From NCBI GenBank assembly GCA_029817715.1, contig JARUPY010000606.1:992001-1056000 (forward strand): DNA of 64,000 bases, written 5' to 3'. The notes beneath the pieces were generated by a model. It saw only the letters and a program-made list of their open reading frames with translations, had not been told where the DNA came from and did not search any database. This DNA is from Melastoma dodecandrum. Lineage: Eukaryota; Streptophyta; Magnoliopsida; Myrtales; Melastomataceae. Shown here piece by piece: positions 22,920-32,994 of this stretch (positions are counted from its first letter, which is position 1; each line of letters begins with the position of its first letter). The translations under genes and the position numbers were made by a program.

Positions 22920-24484
22920 TATCACGTTGCAAAGGCTACATTTGCTAAAGAATAACATAAGAAAGATGTTCGGATCGCAGGTATTTTCCTCTTAGCTATT
23001 TGTATGTTATGTTCAAGTCATTTGTTAAATTGGTAATATATATACACTCTTCACAAGAATGGGAGATGAACAAGTTATCCAAGATGGTTAAATGGAAAAA
23101 AGGCTTCTGGAATTGTGCACCGAAGAACTTTTTGGATAGTGTGCTATATGCATTGCAAGTGATGGGTACACTTGTGATGATTCTTTGGCTTATGGATAAT
23201 GAAAAGAAGCCAACCGTGCGATATATTTATGAGGCAATAAATAGGGCCAAACAGACGATTCAAAGGTTTTTAAATGGAAATGAAGAAATGTATGAAGATA
23301 TCTTCAAAATGATTGATGATAGATGGAATTGTCAGCTTCACCATCCATTGCATGCAGTGGGACATTACTTGAATCATGCTCATTGTGATCGCAACTCCAC
23401 ATATCTTAGCGACTTAGAAGTCATTACTGGATTACATGCTTGCGTAGAAAGGTTGAATCCGATTATAGTTGTTCAAGATAAGATCCATAAAGAAATGGCA
23501 TACTATTTGAGAAGCGCTAGGAATTTTGGAATACCCTTGGCCAACCGATGTAGGACTCAACGATCACCGGGTACTTTCGTCTTAGCTATTTAAATTTACA
23601 TATTCAATGCTATAGTTGTTTAATGAATCATTAACATATATATAATTTCATGACGGTGAAGTAGTGGGTTTTGTTTGGTGGTGATACCCTCACTCTTCAA
23701 AAATTTGCGATAATACTACGTTTGACGTGTAGTGCAACTGGTTGTACGTAAAACTGGAATACTATTGAGCATGTTAGCCCCTTCATCATACCATTAACAT
23801 TTTCTATTATGAGAATTTCACATTCTACTTTTTCAATGTAGATTCATCCTAAGAAGAGGAATCGACTATAACATCAAAGGTTGCTAGACCTTGCCTATGT
23901 GAAGTACAACCAAAATATCAAAGCAAGACATGGTGCACAAGATAGTATTGATCCTCTTTGCATGGATAGTATTGATTATTCTAATGAGTGGCTAGTTAGT
24001 GAGATTGAAAAGACCAAGATGAGTCGCAGTGAGGGAGCGTTGGATGTTGATCACGTCGTGAGGAACACCCAGAGTTCAAGTAGTTTGAGAACGTTTGATG
24101 ATGATGAAGTCCATACCGATGTCGAGGAGGAGATTGAAGGAGATGTGGATGGAAATAACACTTTAGTGAATTGCGGATATGATGATGACAACCATGATAA
24201 CAACATAGATTTAGATGTTTACATTGTTGTATTTTCATGTCCTTTTGTTATAAAGGTCACACTTCCAAACTTTGGTTTCATTGCATTCAAAGATGAATTG
24301 ATCGTACATTGAAATTATTTAGATAAATTATATTTTCTTTTTAAAATTGGCGCCTACATGTCAAAAGCGTGTCGTGCGCATTGCGATTAAAGCGACTTGA
24401 GACGCCTGCGCTTTGCGCTTAAATCGATTTGGGATGTGTCCTATTAAAAATGTGTTGTGCGTAATTATATGCACGAATCGATTA
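22920..24484 (+). repeat. 1565-bp tandem duplication, copy 2
   Basis: Directly follows copy 1 at a constant offset of 1565 bp. Differences seen are few (for example ACATCTGC versus ACATTTGC; GTGATTAAAG versus GCGATTAAAG) except the last 16 bp at the junction. Continues into the rest of the element F LTR, so this is the original copy at its 3' side. Confidence 0.93.
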
Positions 24485-25505
24485 TAGCACGTAAGATATC
24501 ATTCCCAGAAGGACTACTTTGTTTCTGAGTATCAAATCAAACCTTTAAATATTGTCTAGATCAATCGAATTAAGGACGAATTAAACAAAATTACAAACGT
24601 AAAATCGGCAAGGATAATATGAAAATACCAATTAAGAGGGTCCAGGACAACTAAATTTACTTGGCTTATTGTTGATCAATTGAATGCTTAGATAAATTGT
24701 CTGAGGATTTCGAATATGCTGTCATATAATTTAGATGTATCCCTACGTTCTATATTCAATTAACTCCTAACATTCAATTCAATTAACATTAACTGTGATA
24801 TCCCTGTCTGAACATCACCCACGGTTGGAATCGCATAGTCTCCCAATGCCTTTTGATCCTCCATGTTTCTATTTTCTAGAGCCATCTTCAGTGTTGTTTT
24901 CTTAGTCTTGCTTCTTTCCTTAGAACACGACATGACCGCTCGATATCCGGGCTATACTCCAAAGAATTAGCACTTCGGCTATGTCGCATCCACCGAGAGT
25001 ATTCCTAAGAAAGAAAAAGAAAATAAAGTGAAATAAAATGAAAAAATCTAGTCTAATATGAGTCTAGTATTGATATCAAGAAATAAAAATTACTCCCCGG
25101 CAATGTGCCAAAAACTTGTTATGCTAAAAATGTGTTGTGCGCAAGTATACACACCAATCGATTATAGTACACAAGATAATGTTCTCACGAGGACTAATTG
25201 TTTCTGAGTAGCAAATCAAACCCCTAAATATTATCTAAGACTAATCGAGTAAAAGAAGAATGACAACAAAATAACGAATGTAAAATCAGCAAGGATAATA
25301 TGAAAATATCAATTATGAAAGTCTAGGGCAATTAACTTTACTTAACATGTTGTTGATCAATTAACCACTTAGATAAAATTGTCTGAGGATTTAGATCATA
25401 CTCTCATATAATTTAGATGTATCCTTACGCTCTATATTCAATAAAACTTCTAGAATTCAATTCAAATAATATTAGTCGTGATATATCTATCCACAATTAA
25501 TATTA

Positions 25506-26740
25506 GGCAAAATATCAAATTATGGCCTCAACTATTGACCAACTTTCTATTTTGGCCTAAACTTTGTTTGTTATATGATTTTGACCCGAACTTCTGTTTT
25601 AACCTATTTTATGGCCCGATGTCGACGACATTACGAGCTTACTGACGTGGAATTAACGTCAGCTGACGTGGATTTGACGTGGCAAAATTTTCGCTCTCCA
25701 CGTCACTCCTACGTAGCGACGCGTGGACACAAAATTATTCCCCTGACCCCTCTTTTGCCATCTCCTATTCTTCCCGATCGAGAACCCTAATCCCCCTTTC
25801 TTTACCCCTTTCGTCACTTGCCTCCGTCACCCGGTCCTCCGATAAGCCTCCCCATCCCCTTCCCTCTCGAAACGGATCCCCCTCGTTTGGACTCCCTCCT
25901 GGTCAAACGCAGCACGAGCTTGTCCCCGTACCAGTCCCCTTCGACCTTCCCGATCACGGCCGCCCTCCCGCCAAGCCTAACATGGGCGACAACAACTTTA
26001 TTAGCGGGTCCGACGGGAGCCCTGGCGAACTCGGGGGTTCCCACTGGAGCATCTTCCACTGGGAGTAGATGTCAGGGTGCATGAGGTTGTCGTGGACGTG
26101 GACCGAGGGGACGAACTCCCTTCGCGGGCCCCCAAAGCAGCAGACGAGCGGGGGGTCCTCGTAAGGGAAGTCGATGCCATCGTCAAACTCGAGGTCGGAG
26201 TAGGTGTCTGATTCGGCGTCGGAGCTGTGGTCGGTGTGGGAACCTACGGACGAAGGGGGAGGAGGGGGAGGGGGGGAGGGGGGGATTTCTTGGGCCTGCC
26301 GGGCCTGATTGAGGTATTGGAACGGCGTTCGGCAGAGGAAGAGGAAGCGGCGAGAAGTGGATGAAGACGACGAGGAGAACGACGACAGAATAGAGGGGAA
26401 GAGGGGGAGGAGAAGGAGGAAGGAGATGAAGTGGGAATGCAGACCGTACTGCCTTTCTTCTTCACCCAGCAAATGTTTTAGGATTTTTCAAGGTAAAATA
26501 TCAAATTATGGTCTCGTGTCCACGTGTCTCCGCGTAGGAATGACGTGGAGAGCGAAAATTTTGCCACGTCGGATCCACGTCAGCTGACGTTAATTCCACG
26601 TCAGCAAACTCGTAACGTCGTCGACGTCGAGCCATAAAATAGGTTAAAACAGAAGTTCGGGTCAAAATCATATGACAAACAAAGTTTAGGCCAAAACAGA
26701 AAGTTGGTCAATAGTTGAGGCCATAATTTGATATTTTGCC
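25506..26740. mobile_element. Pack-MULE (Mutator-like, 1235 bp) carrying a host gene fragment
   Basis: Terminal inverted repeats of about 230 bp begin GGCAAAATATCAAATTATGG at 25506 and end with its complement at 26740. They match through the DNA encompassing GACGTGGCAAAATTTTCGCTC. A perfect 9-bp target duplication TTAATATTA flanks the element (25497-25505 and 26741-26749), diagnostic of Mutator-like transposition. The interior is GC-rich, unlike the surrounding AT-rich LTR, and encodes part of a fructokinase-like gene. No transposase is present, so it moved with help in trans. Confidence 0.92.
25814..26472 (-). pseudogene. Captured fragment of a fructokinase-like (FLN, PfkB family) gene
   Basis: On the minus strand the frame 25954-26472 gives a serine-rich N-terminus resembling a plastid transit region, a polyproline run and an acidic segment (SDAESDTYSDLEFDDGIDFP). 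It then reads LVCCFGGPRREFVPSVHVHD and NLMHPDIYSQWKMLQWEPP. The next frame (25814-26059) continues the same protein: EFARAPVGPANKVVVAHVRL then GGRAAVIGKVEGD. These match my memory of the start of plastid fructokinase-like proteins (FLN1/FLN2), pfkB-type subunits of the plastid RNA polymerase complex. The shift between the frames near 26050 breaks the protein, and the rest of the PfkB domain is missing. Assigned by motif memory, not a search. Confidence 0.75.
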
Positions 26741-27786
26741 TTAATATTAATCTACCTCAAAATTCACTTCAATTAATATTAGTTGTGATATCCCTATCTA
26801 TATGCACTATTAACCTGTTCTTTAATTTTCCTCTCGAATCAATCTTATACCTCCCGATGCTAAGGTAATTCAAGTTAATTCAGAAATCGATGTCAATCGT
26901 ATTTCGGAAAAATAAACACACGAGCACATAAAAAACACCATACTTTCAAATAAATAAGTCACGTTCAAAATAACTTCGACAAGTATCGCAAACTTTGCAT
27001 CCTAGATAAGAAAATTAGCTCATAGCAAACAAATTCAGCAACACCGAAGAAAACATGCAATCCATATCAAAATAATAAAATAAACTCGAGTCTCGATTGC
27101 AACAGTCTATCGTATGTATGTGAAAAAAACCCAATGACAGTCCTTCCGGAGGTTCTCGAACTATTTTCCCTTTTTCCTAAGGTAAACCTAAAATATATAA
27201 TATTCCTATAAAAAATTTCCTAATATTCTATAAGATTCTAAAAGGTCTAAGAAAATAAAATAAAACCTAAAAAGATTAAAAAGAGTAACTAATTATGCTC
27301 TTTCTTTTCAAATCGTAATATTGAGGAAGATTTCGTGGTTGAATAAGATCTTGTACAGATCGACGAAGGTCGCATCCTTCCATCGACGTGTCTTTCTCTC
27401 GGTAGATTCCCAAGGACACACTGTTCAAATTGGATGGTCGTGTCCTTCTGCTCTCTGTAATGCGCTGATCCAGGAAGGTCGTGTCCCTAAGATTGGAGGA
27501 CACGTCTTCCACTATTATGTGATTTTCTGCACTTTGTCACTTTTTCATTTACAAATTTCTTTATTTTCTTACATCAAATCAAAACAAATCTAACATGTAT
27601 CAATTAGCATCCAATTAATCTCGAAATTAACTCAAAATCAAATAAATTAATAAAAACCGAATTAATACTAAACTAAACTAAAAATACAATAATTTCTATG
27701 AAAATCTATCATCAACTCTCAAACTAGTCTTGTAAAGCCCCATTAAGAGTATCATATAACTCTACTTTCATAGAGTTATCAGGATG

Positions 27787-28206
27787 TTTGCACTTTAACG
27801 CTTTAATCACTATGATATAAGCTACATATAATACTCAATACATATAATGGTTAGACTTATTATTTAATAGGCCGGAACATCCATAAAATATATCATTATT
27901 TATGAATTAGGATATATAACCCAAAAAATATCATTACACTTGAATTGGTAATAGTTCATGACCATATTTATAATCTAGGCCCAAACATATTTAACACTAA
28001 AATATAAGTGTGAATAAATCTAAATGCCGCCGATCAATATAATAGATTATTTGAATTGAATTATATTATTTTTGGCATTAATATTTATTAGTATAATAAA
28101 ATAAACTAATCGGAGTTCACTCACTTCCCCCCCTACTTCCTTTTTTCTGTTTTTTAAGATTGAGGATATAGAAAGATCAACCGTTCGTTGATCACGCGGA
28201 TAGCAC
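27787..28206. other. AT-rich intergenic stretch
   Basis: About 420 bp between element F and the purine permease gene region. No ORF, repeat pair or motif I can assign; it may hold distal promoter sequence of the permease gene. Confidence 0.5.
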
Positions 28207-29770
28207 GTGATCTCCCCTTTTATTTTTAACTTAAAATGCGATGGGTTTGGGCGGTTGCTCCTCGGCCTGCAAGACGACACGCGCCGCCGTGGGAGTGGTC
28301 CCTCTCCTTCCCTTGCCTTTCCTCCATCTTCGTCCGGCGGATTCCAGTTCTCGTATCCGGCCAACGAAATTCTGGTTCGGCTTCCTCATCTTCCCGTCGT
28401 GGTTTGGCCACAGAACGCTCCGGTGAATCGGCTGCCTGTCGTTCGTCTTCTGTTCCGTCTGCCTCTTTTTTCTGGATTGGAAAGAAGTCACGATTTTGAT
28501 GTCATCGAAAGTCAGGGAGAAGCGATGTGCGCGCTCGCGGTGATTTTTTTTTTGTATGTTTCGTTTGATTGATGGACGCCGTGTAGCGAGGTTAATCCAT
28601 TGTTGAGCTCGGTATCTGTTGATTCAATGTACCCCATAGTATATTCTGGTGATTGACGCGTTTCTGAAGAACGTTGCGGTTTCTGGTTAGTTTGATTGGA
28701 TTGTGCTTTTAGGGATAGTTGACAAAACGATGGAATTTATTGATTTAATTGTTGCTTATCAGTAGTTATGTTCGAGCTGTTGGGAAGTGGAGAATCTTAA
28801 CTCCCTGTTTCTTTTATAATTGTTTTCTTCAGTTAACTTGGTGATTTTGCATTTTTTGCAATCGATATGAATGTTCATGTTAATACAATGAGTAATGTAC
28901 AGTTTTTTTCGTCTCAGTTTGGGTCAATATCATTTCCCTACGGTTTAAAAATCATGCCTTGATGATATTAGAGGCAAGGGGTTAAGTACATGTCGACACT
29001 AAACATGAAGAAGAAAGAAAACACCCCATTTGTTTAATCTGCTTTTTGCTGTTGTATTTTATCTCTTTCAGAGGTTTGCATGGGTATTGTTAAGGCTCTC
29101 CGTGAAACATTTTCTGCAACAAAAGGCACAACTTCAGAATACGTGAGACTAGTAGGTATAAAGGCACATACCAAAACGTTGTGAATCCAATAAATTTTGT
29201 AAAAATAAAAGCACCCGTACCATTAAATTGTTTGAAGTTATTGCCTCCTTTTGTTTCTTTGGAAAATGCCAACTATTTTGCAGGATAAATCTTATCGGGC
29301 TTTTGCCGATAGAGAAATAATAATTTTCTACAGAATATTTCCGATAAGTGATGATTTTCTGCAAAGGTTTCAGATTATTTAGTTCTTTAAGTTTTTATAT
29401 TGTAGAATTTCATTAGTTTGATGTGTTTATCCATTCGACCGGCGGTTATCATGTCTTTATCTTTCTTCTGTTGGAAACAACAGTGGCATGGCATCATATT
29501 GCATGTGTCCTGATGGTTTATTTTTTGCTTGAAGTTTGTCAACTACTTCTTTGAGAAATCATTGATTAGAATGCTTGTGACCTTAAAATGTGAACTAATA
29601 GTGGCGAGATATATGTTGGCTGGTGTTGAAACTGTGTCCCTCACCTTGCCCTTCACGGGCAATGGCAAAGGTGTAGTATGTTTTATTGGTTATTGGTTGG
29701 GTTTGACGATTTCCTTTGTTATTTTCTTTTGTTCGTCATTATTTTTGTGATATTTCTACGAAGAGGTTGA
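28207..29770 (+). other. Probable 5' leader exon and intron of the purine permease gene
   Basis: A GC-rich block (about 28240-28530) with open but unrecognisable frames is followed by T-rich sequence to 29770. This is the usual pattern of a plant promoter/5' UTR exon followed by a leader intron. A plausible acceptor is TACGAAG/AGG near 29764. No transcript evidence is available, so exon limits are guesses. Confidence 0.35.
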
Positions 29771-29793
29771 TCATCAAACACAAATCACGGACA

Positions 29794-29844
29794 ATGAAAC
29801 TTCATTTTATCAATGACAGATCAAACAGTGGCAAGCATGAATGA
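29794..29844 (+). CDS. Short upstream ORF overlapping the permease start
   Basis: ATG at 29794, 19 nt before the main ATG and in another frame, encodes 16 residues and stops at TGA 29842-29844, overlapping the first codons of the permease. An overlapping uORF of this kind usually lowers translation of the main ORF. Whether the leader includes it depends on the unmapped transcription start. Confidence 0.35.
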   Translation: MKLHFINDRSNSGKHE

Positions 29845-30919
29845 CGACAATCAACCCGTGAGTCATTTTCATCTGCAGAAACTTGGACGTTGGCAATGGT
29901 GGTCCCTAGTGGTGGCCAACATTTTCTTCCTCATAGCAGGACAGGCTGCGGCTGTTGTACTGGGGAGATTTTATTATGATCAAGGTGGTAATAGTAAATG
30001 GTTAGCAACACTCGTTCAGACAGTTGGCTTCCCTATCCTATATATCCCCCTTGCTCTTATACCATCCGACAAAGATCCTGCACCTTCATCCGAGGGAGCT
30101 TCTCTAAAACTGATTGCCTTGGTCTACTTCACCCTTGGAGTCATGGTTGCTGGTGATAACTGGTTATACTCTGTAGGGCTGCTGTATCTCTCCGCTTCTA
30201 CTTACTCTCTTATCTGCGCTACTCAGTTAGCTTTCAATGCTGTATTCTCGTTCTTCCTAAATTCCCAGAAGTTCACTGCCCTGATCTTGAACTCCGTGGT
30301 CATTCTTTCCTTATCCGCTGCCCTCATTGCTGTCAATGATGATTCCGAAGGACCTTCTGGGGTGACTAAAGGGAAGTACTTTATCGGCTTTATATGTACA
30401 CTCGCAGCTTCGGCCCTTTATTCTCTGCTGCTTTCCCTGATGCAACTCTCCTTTGAAAAAGTTCTGAAAAGGGAGACCTTCAGGGTGGTGTTGGATATGC
30501 AAATATATACTTCCATGGTTGCTACCTTTGTTGCTGTTATCGGGCTTTTTGCAAGTGGGGAATGGAAGACCCTGCATGGGGAAATGAGAGGCTTCACGAA
30601 GGGGGAGGTCTCTTATGTGATGACTGTAGCGTGGACTGCTGTTGTATGGCAGGTATGTGCAGTTGGTGTTGTCGGCTTAATCTTCATGGTGTCTTCCCTC
30701 TTCTCCAACGTCATCAGCACTCTTTCTTTGGCAATCACTCCCATAGCCTCTGTGATAGTCTTTCATGACAAGATGAACGGTGTCAAGGTCATCGCCATGC
30801 TTATGGCATTTTGGGGATTTGTGTCATACATCTACCAGAATCATCTGGATGATGTTAAAGCAAGGAGGAGACAGTCTGACGCTAATAATTCTTCAAATGA
30901 TGTGGGGGGACCTTGGTGA
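29813..30919 (+). CDS. PUP11: Purine permease, PUP11-like
   Basis: Intact single-exon coding sequence of 368 residues. It has about ten hydrophobic segments typical of plant purine permeases in the drug/metabolite transporter superfamily. A short polar N-terminus leads into WQWWSLVVANIFFLIAGQAA, then GRFYYDQGGNSKWLATLVQT, SASTYSLICATQLAFNAVFS and ALYSLLLSLMQLSFEKVLKR, and finally ITPIASVIVFHDKMNGVKV, ending in a basic hydrophilic tail. Length and motif order fit the PUP10/11/22 clade, though the exact orthologue is by memory. Family members move adenine, cytokinins or related bases with protons, mostly at the plasma membrane. The ATG follows an in-frame-free leader carrying a short uORF. Nothing suggests loss of function. 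Confidence 0.93.
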   Translation: MTDQTVASMNDDNQPVSHFHLQKLGRWQWWSLVVANIFFLIAGQAAAVVLGRFYYDQGGNSKWLATLVQTVGFPILYIPLALIPSDKDPAPSSEGASLKLIALVYFTLGVMVAGDNWLYSVGLLYLSASTYSLICATQLAFNAVFSFFLNSQKFTALILNSVVILSLSAALIAVNDDSEGPSGVTKGKYFIGFICTLAASALYSLLLSLMQLSFEKVLKRETFRVVLDMQIYTSMVATFVAVIGLFASGEWKTLHGEMRGFTKGEVSYVMTVAWTAVVWQVCAVGVVGLIFMVSSLFSNVISTLSLAITPIASVIVFHDKMNGVKVIAMLMAFWGFVSYIYQNHLDDVKARRRQSDANNSSNDVGGPW

Positions 30920-31525
30920 TTATCTATCTCTTCCTATTGCTTTTCATATCGTGTAGGTTGCATGCAGTATTATTCCTCTGCAGTTATTTGATGCATCTGT
31001 TCTCCTTGTAAACTTGTGGTATTGAGGATGAGCTCGGGTGTTGAGTTTGATCGGAAAAGGATTAGATAGCGTTCCACTGAATCTGGGGTTTAAGTTTATG
31101 GCTGCGTATTGCCGCCACTGTTCATGAATTTGGGTTGCCGTGACTTTCCCCGTCATTGCCTGGCAATTGCCCGGCTGCAGGGAGTTCATCTAAATTGAAT
31201 ACAGGACTGTGTGCCGAATCTCAAAACAGCGACTAGCAACAGCAAAGTCATATTCCAATGCAATACACCGTTGGTGAGTCTCTCGGGACTTGTAATGAGA
31301 TATCCATCCGAACTGGCGGGAGGTCACGAAAACTGTCATCATCATCCTACCTATATATATATATTCAAGGTTGCTCTTACATTTTTTGAGTTGGTGCATT
31401 GGGGACATCTGAATAAGGTGTTGGAATTTTGTTTTTCGGAAGGGGCTTTGAGCCATGAGCCCACTATTTGCACCGCTTCAGGAAGGAAAGGCAATCCACT
31501 CTCCCAATTCTTATATAAAGAAGCT
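30920..31525. other. 3' UTR and downstream flank of the permease gene
   Basis: About 600 bp without a supported gene. The first part is probably the 3' UTR of the permease; small frames on either strand lack recognisable features. A short (TA)n run is at 31353-31363. Confidence 0.5.
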
Positions 31526-31534
31526 CGTAGTCTC

Positions 31535-32985
31535 GGAAGCGGCTAACGGTACGTGCACGTAACCGTTACGTTGTTTACCAAATTCGACCAAAATTTCAGT
31601 AATCTTTACTAAAAATCGACTTTTTTTACTAAAATGATTAGTAAATTACTAAAAAACATTAGTAATCGGTTGCTAAGTTTTCACTGTTTGACCATTCGGA
31701 AAGTTATTAAACTAGGTTTAGTAAATCGGCGGAAAAATTTACTAAACTTTTTAGTAACCGATTACTAAAAATAACGGTGATTTGACAGTTTTTTTTAGTA
31801 ATCGTTACTAAAATTTTACTGTTCAACTTTAGTAATCGGTTACTAAAAAGTTTAGTATTTTTTTTCGCCGATTTACTAAACCTAATTTAGTAACTTTCCG
31901 AATGGTCAAACAGTGAAAAATTAGTAACGGTTACTAATTTTTTGTAGTAAAATTTGTAATACTAGTAATTTTCTAGGTAGGCCGTCCGGAGATTTTAGTA
32001 ATAATTTACTTATTTTGTAACCGAAATTAGTAAATTACTGTTTAACATAGTAAAGTCGTTAGTACATTACTAAATTTTTAATTTTTTTTCGTAATCGTTT
32101 ACTATCTTTTGAACGAAATTCAGTAATCGATTACTAAACTTTTTAGTAATTTACTAAACTGAACAGTACATTCCGAACCTAAAGCTGAACCTGTTTTCAG
32201 TGTGAAATTACCATTTTATCCCTGCGATAAATTACAAAATCGTTTATGAATTTTCAGTCCGAACATTAAAACCGAACTTATTTATAATTTTACCGCAGGG
32301 GTAAAATGGTAATTTCACACTGAAAACAGTTTCGGCTTTAGGTTCGGAATGTACTGTTCAGTTTAGTAAATTACTAAAAAGTTTAGTAATCGATTACTAA
32401 ATTTCATTCAAAAAATAGTAAACGATTACGAAAAAAAAAGGACGACTTTAGTAATTTACTAACGACTTTACTATGTTACACAGTAATTTATTAATTTCTC
32501 TTATAAAATTAGTAAATCATTACTAAAATCTCCGGACGTCCTACCTGGAATATTACTAGTATTACAAATTTTCCTGCAAAAAATTAGTAACCGTTACTAA
32601 TTTTTCACTGTTTGACCATTCGGAAAGTTACTAAACTAGGTTTAGTAAATCGGCGGAAAAAATTACTAAACTTTTTAGTAACCAATTACTAAAGTTGAAC
32701 AGTGAAATTTTAGTAACGATTACTAAAAAAAACTGTCAAATCACCGTTATTTTTAGCAATCGGTTACTAAAAAGTTTAGTAAATTTTTCCGCAGATTTAC
32801 TAAACGTAGTTTAGTAACTTTCCTAATGGTCAAACAGTGAAAAATTAGTAACGGATTACTAATGTTTTTTAGTAATTTACTAGCGATTTTACTAAAAAAA
32901 TCGATTTTTAGTAAACTTTACTAAAAAAAAAATCTATTTTAGTAAACAACGTAACGGTTACGTGCACGTACCGTTAGCTGCTTCC
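31535..32985. mobile_element. 1451-bp foldback element made of nested palindromes
   Basis: The two ends are inverted copies: GCTAACGGTACGTGCACGTA on the left is matched by TACGTGCACGTACCGTTAGC on the right, extending with mismatches to GGAAGC/GCTTCC. The complementarity continues inward to a loop of some 40-50 bp near 32240-32290, so each arm is about 700 bp. Each arm contains a smaller inverted repeat centred near 31790 and near 32720. The motif TTTAGTAATCGGTTACTAAA recurs in many variants. Flanks CGTAGTCTC (31526-31534) and CATCGTCTC (32986-32994) agree at 7 of 9 positions, a possible old 9-bp Mutator-type duplication. No coding potential. Confidence 0.85.
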
Positions 32986-32994
32986 CATCGTCTC

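Larger units (their letters stand above)
19553..24431 (+). mobile_element. Decayed hAT-family DNA transposon with duplicated 3' half
   Basis: Subterminal motifs rich in GCGCTTAAAGCG lie near 19560-19580 on the left and near 22800-22862 / 24365-24427 on the right. They bracket a plus-strand hAT transposase pseudogene. Ends were placed from these motifs; I could not demonstrate a clean 8-bp target duplication, so the termini are approximate. The 3' portion (21355-22919) is repeated directly at 22920-24484. Element F is inserted immediately after the right end. Confidence 0.7.
24437..27781 (-). mobile_element. Element F: internally deleted LTR retrotransposon, related to element D
   Basis: A 5-bp target duplication GGATG flanks the element (24432-24436 and 27782-27786). 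A partial 3' LTR (24437 to about 24812) and the 5' LTR (25117-27781, enlarged by a Pack-MULE) share their first about 350 bp (starting near AAAAATGTGTTGTGCG). A primer site resembling the tRNA-Asp type lies at 25093-25110 (CTCCCCGGCAATGTGCCA on the plus strand). Only about 280 bp of internal sequence remains, with no gag or pol. The LTR ends in GAGTTATCA like element D, so both probably belong to one Athila-like family. Non-autonomous deletion derivative. Confidence 0.8.
25117..27781 (-). repeat. 5' LTR of element F, interrupted by a Pack-MULE
   Basis: Starts TGTTATGCTAAAAATG beside the primer site and ends AGAGTTATCA. Without the MULE and its extra target copy it is about 1.42 kb, close to the 1.24-1.35 kb LTRs of element D. 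It contains no convincing gene. Confidence 0.78.

Noticed and set aside
28207..28572. 121-codon ORF upstream of the permease as a separate gene
   Set aside because: Three overlapping frames are open in the same GC-rich block and none has a recognisable domain; more likely a 5' leader exon.
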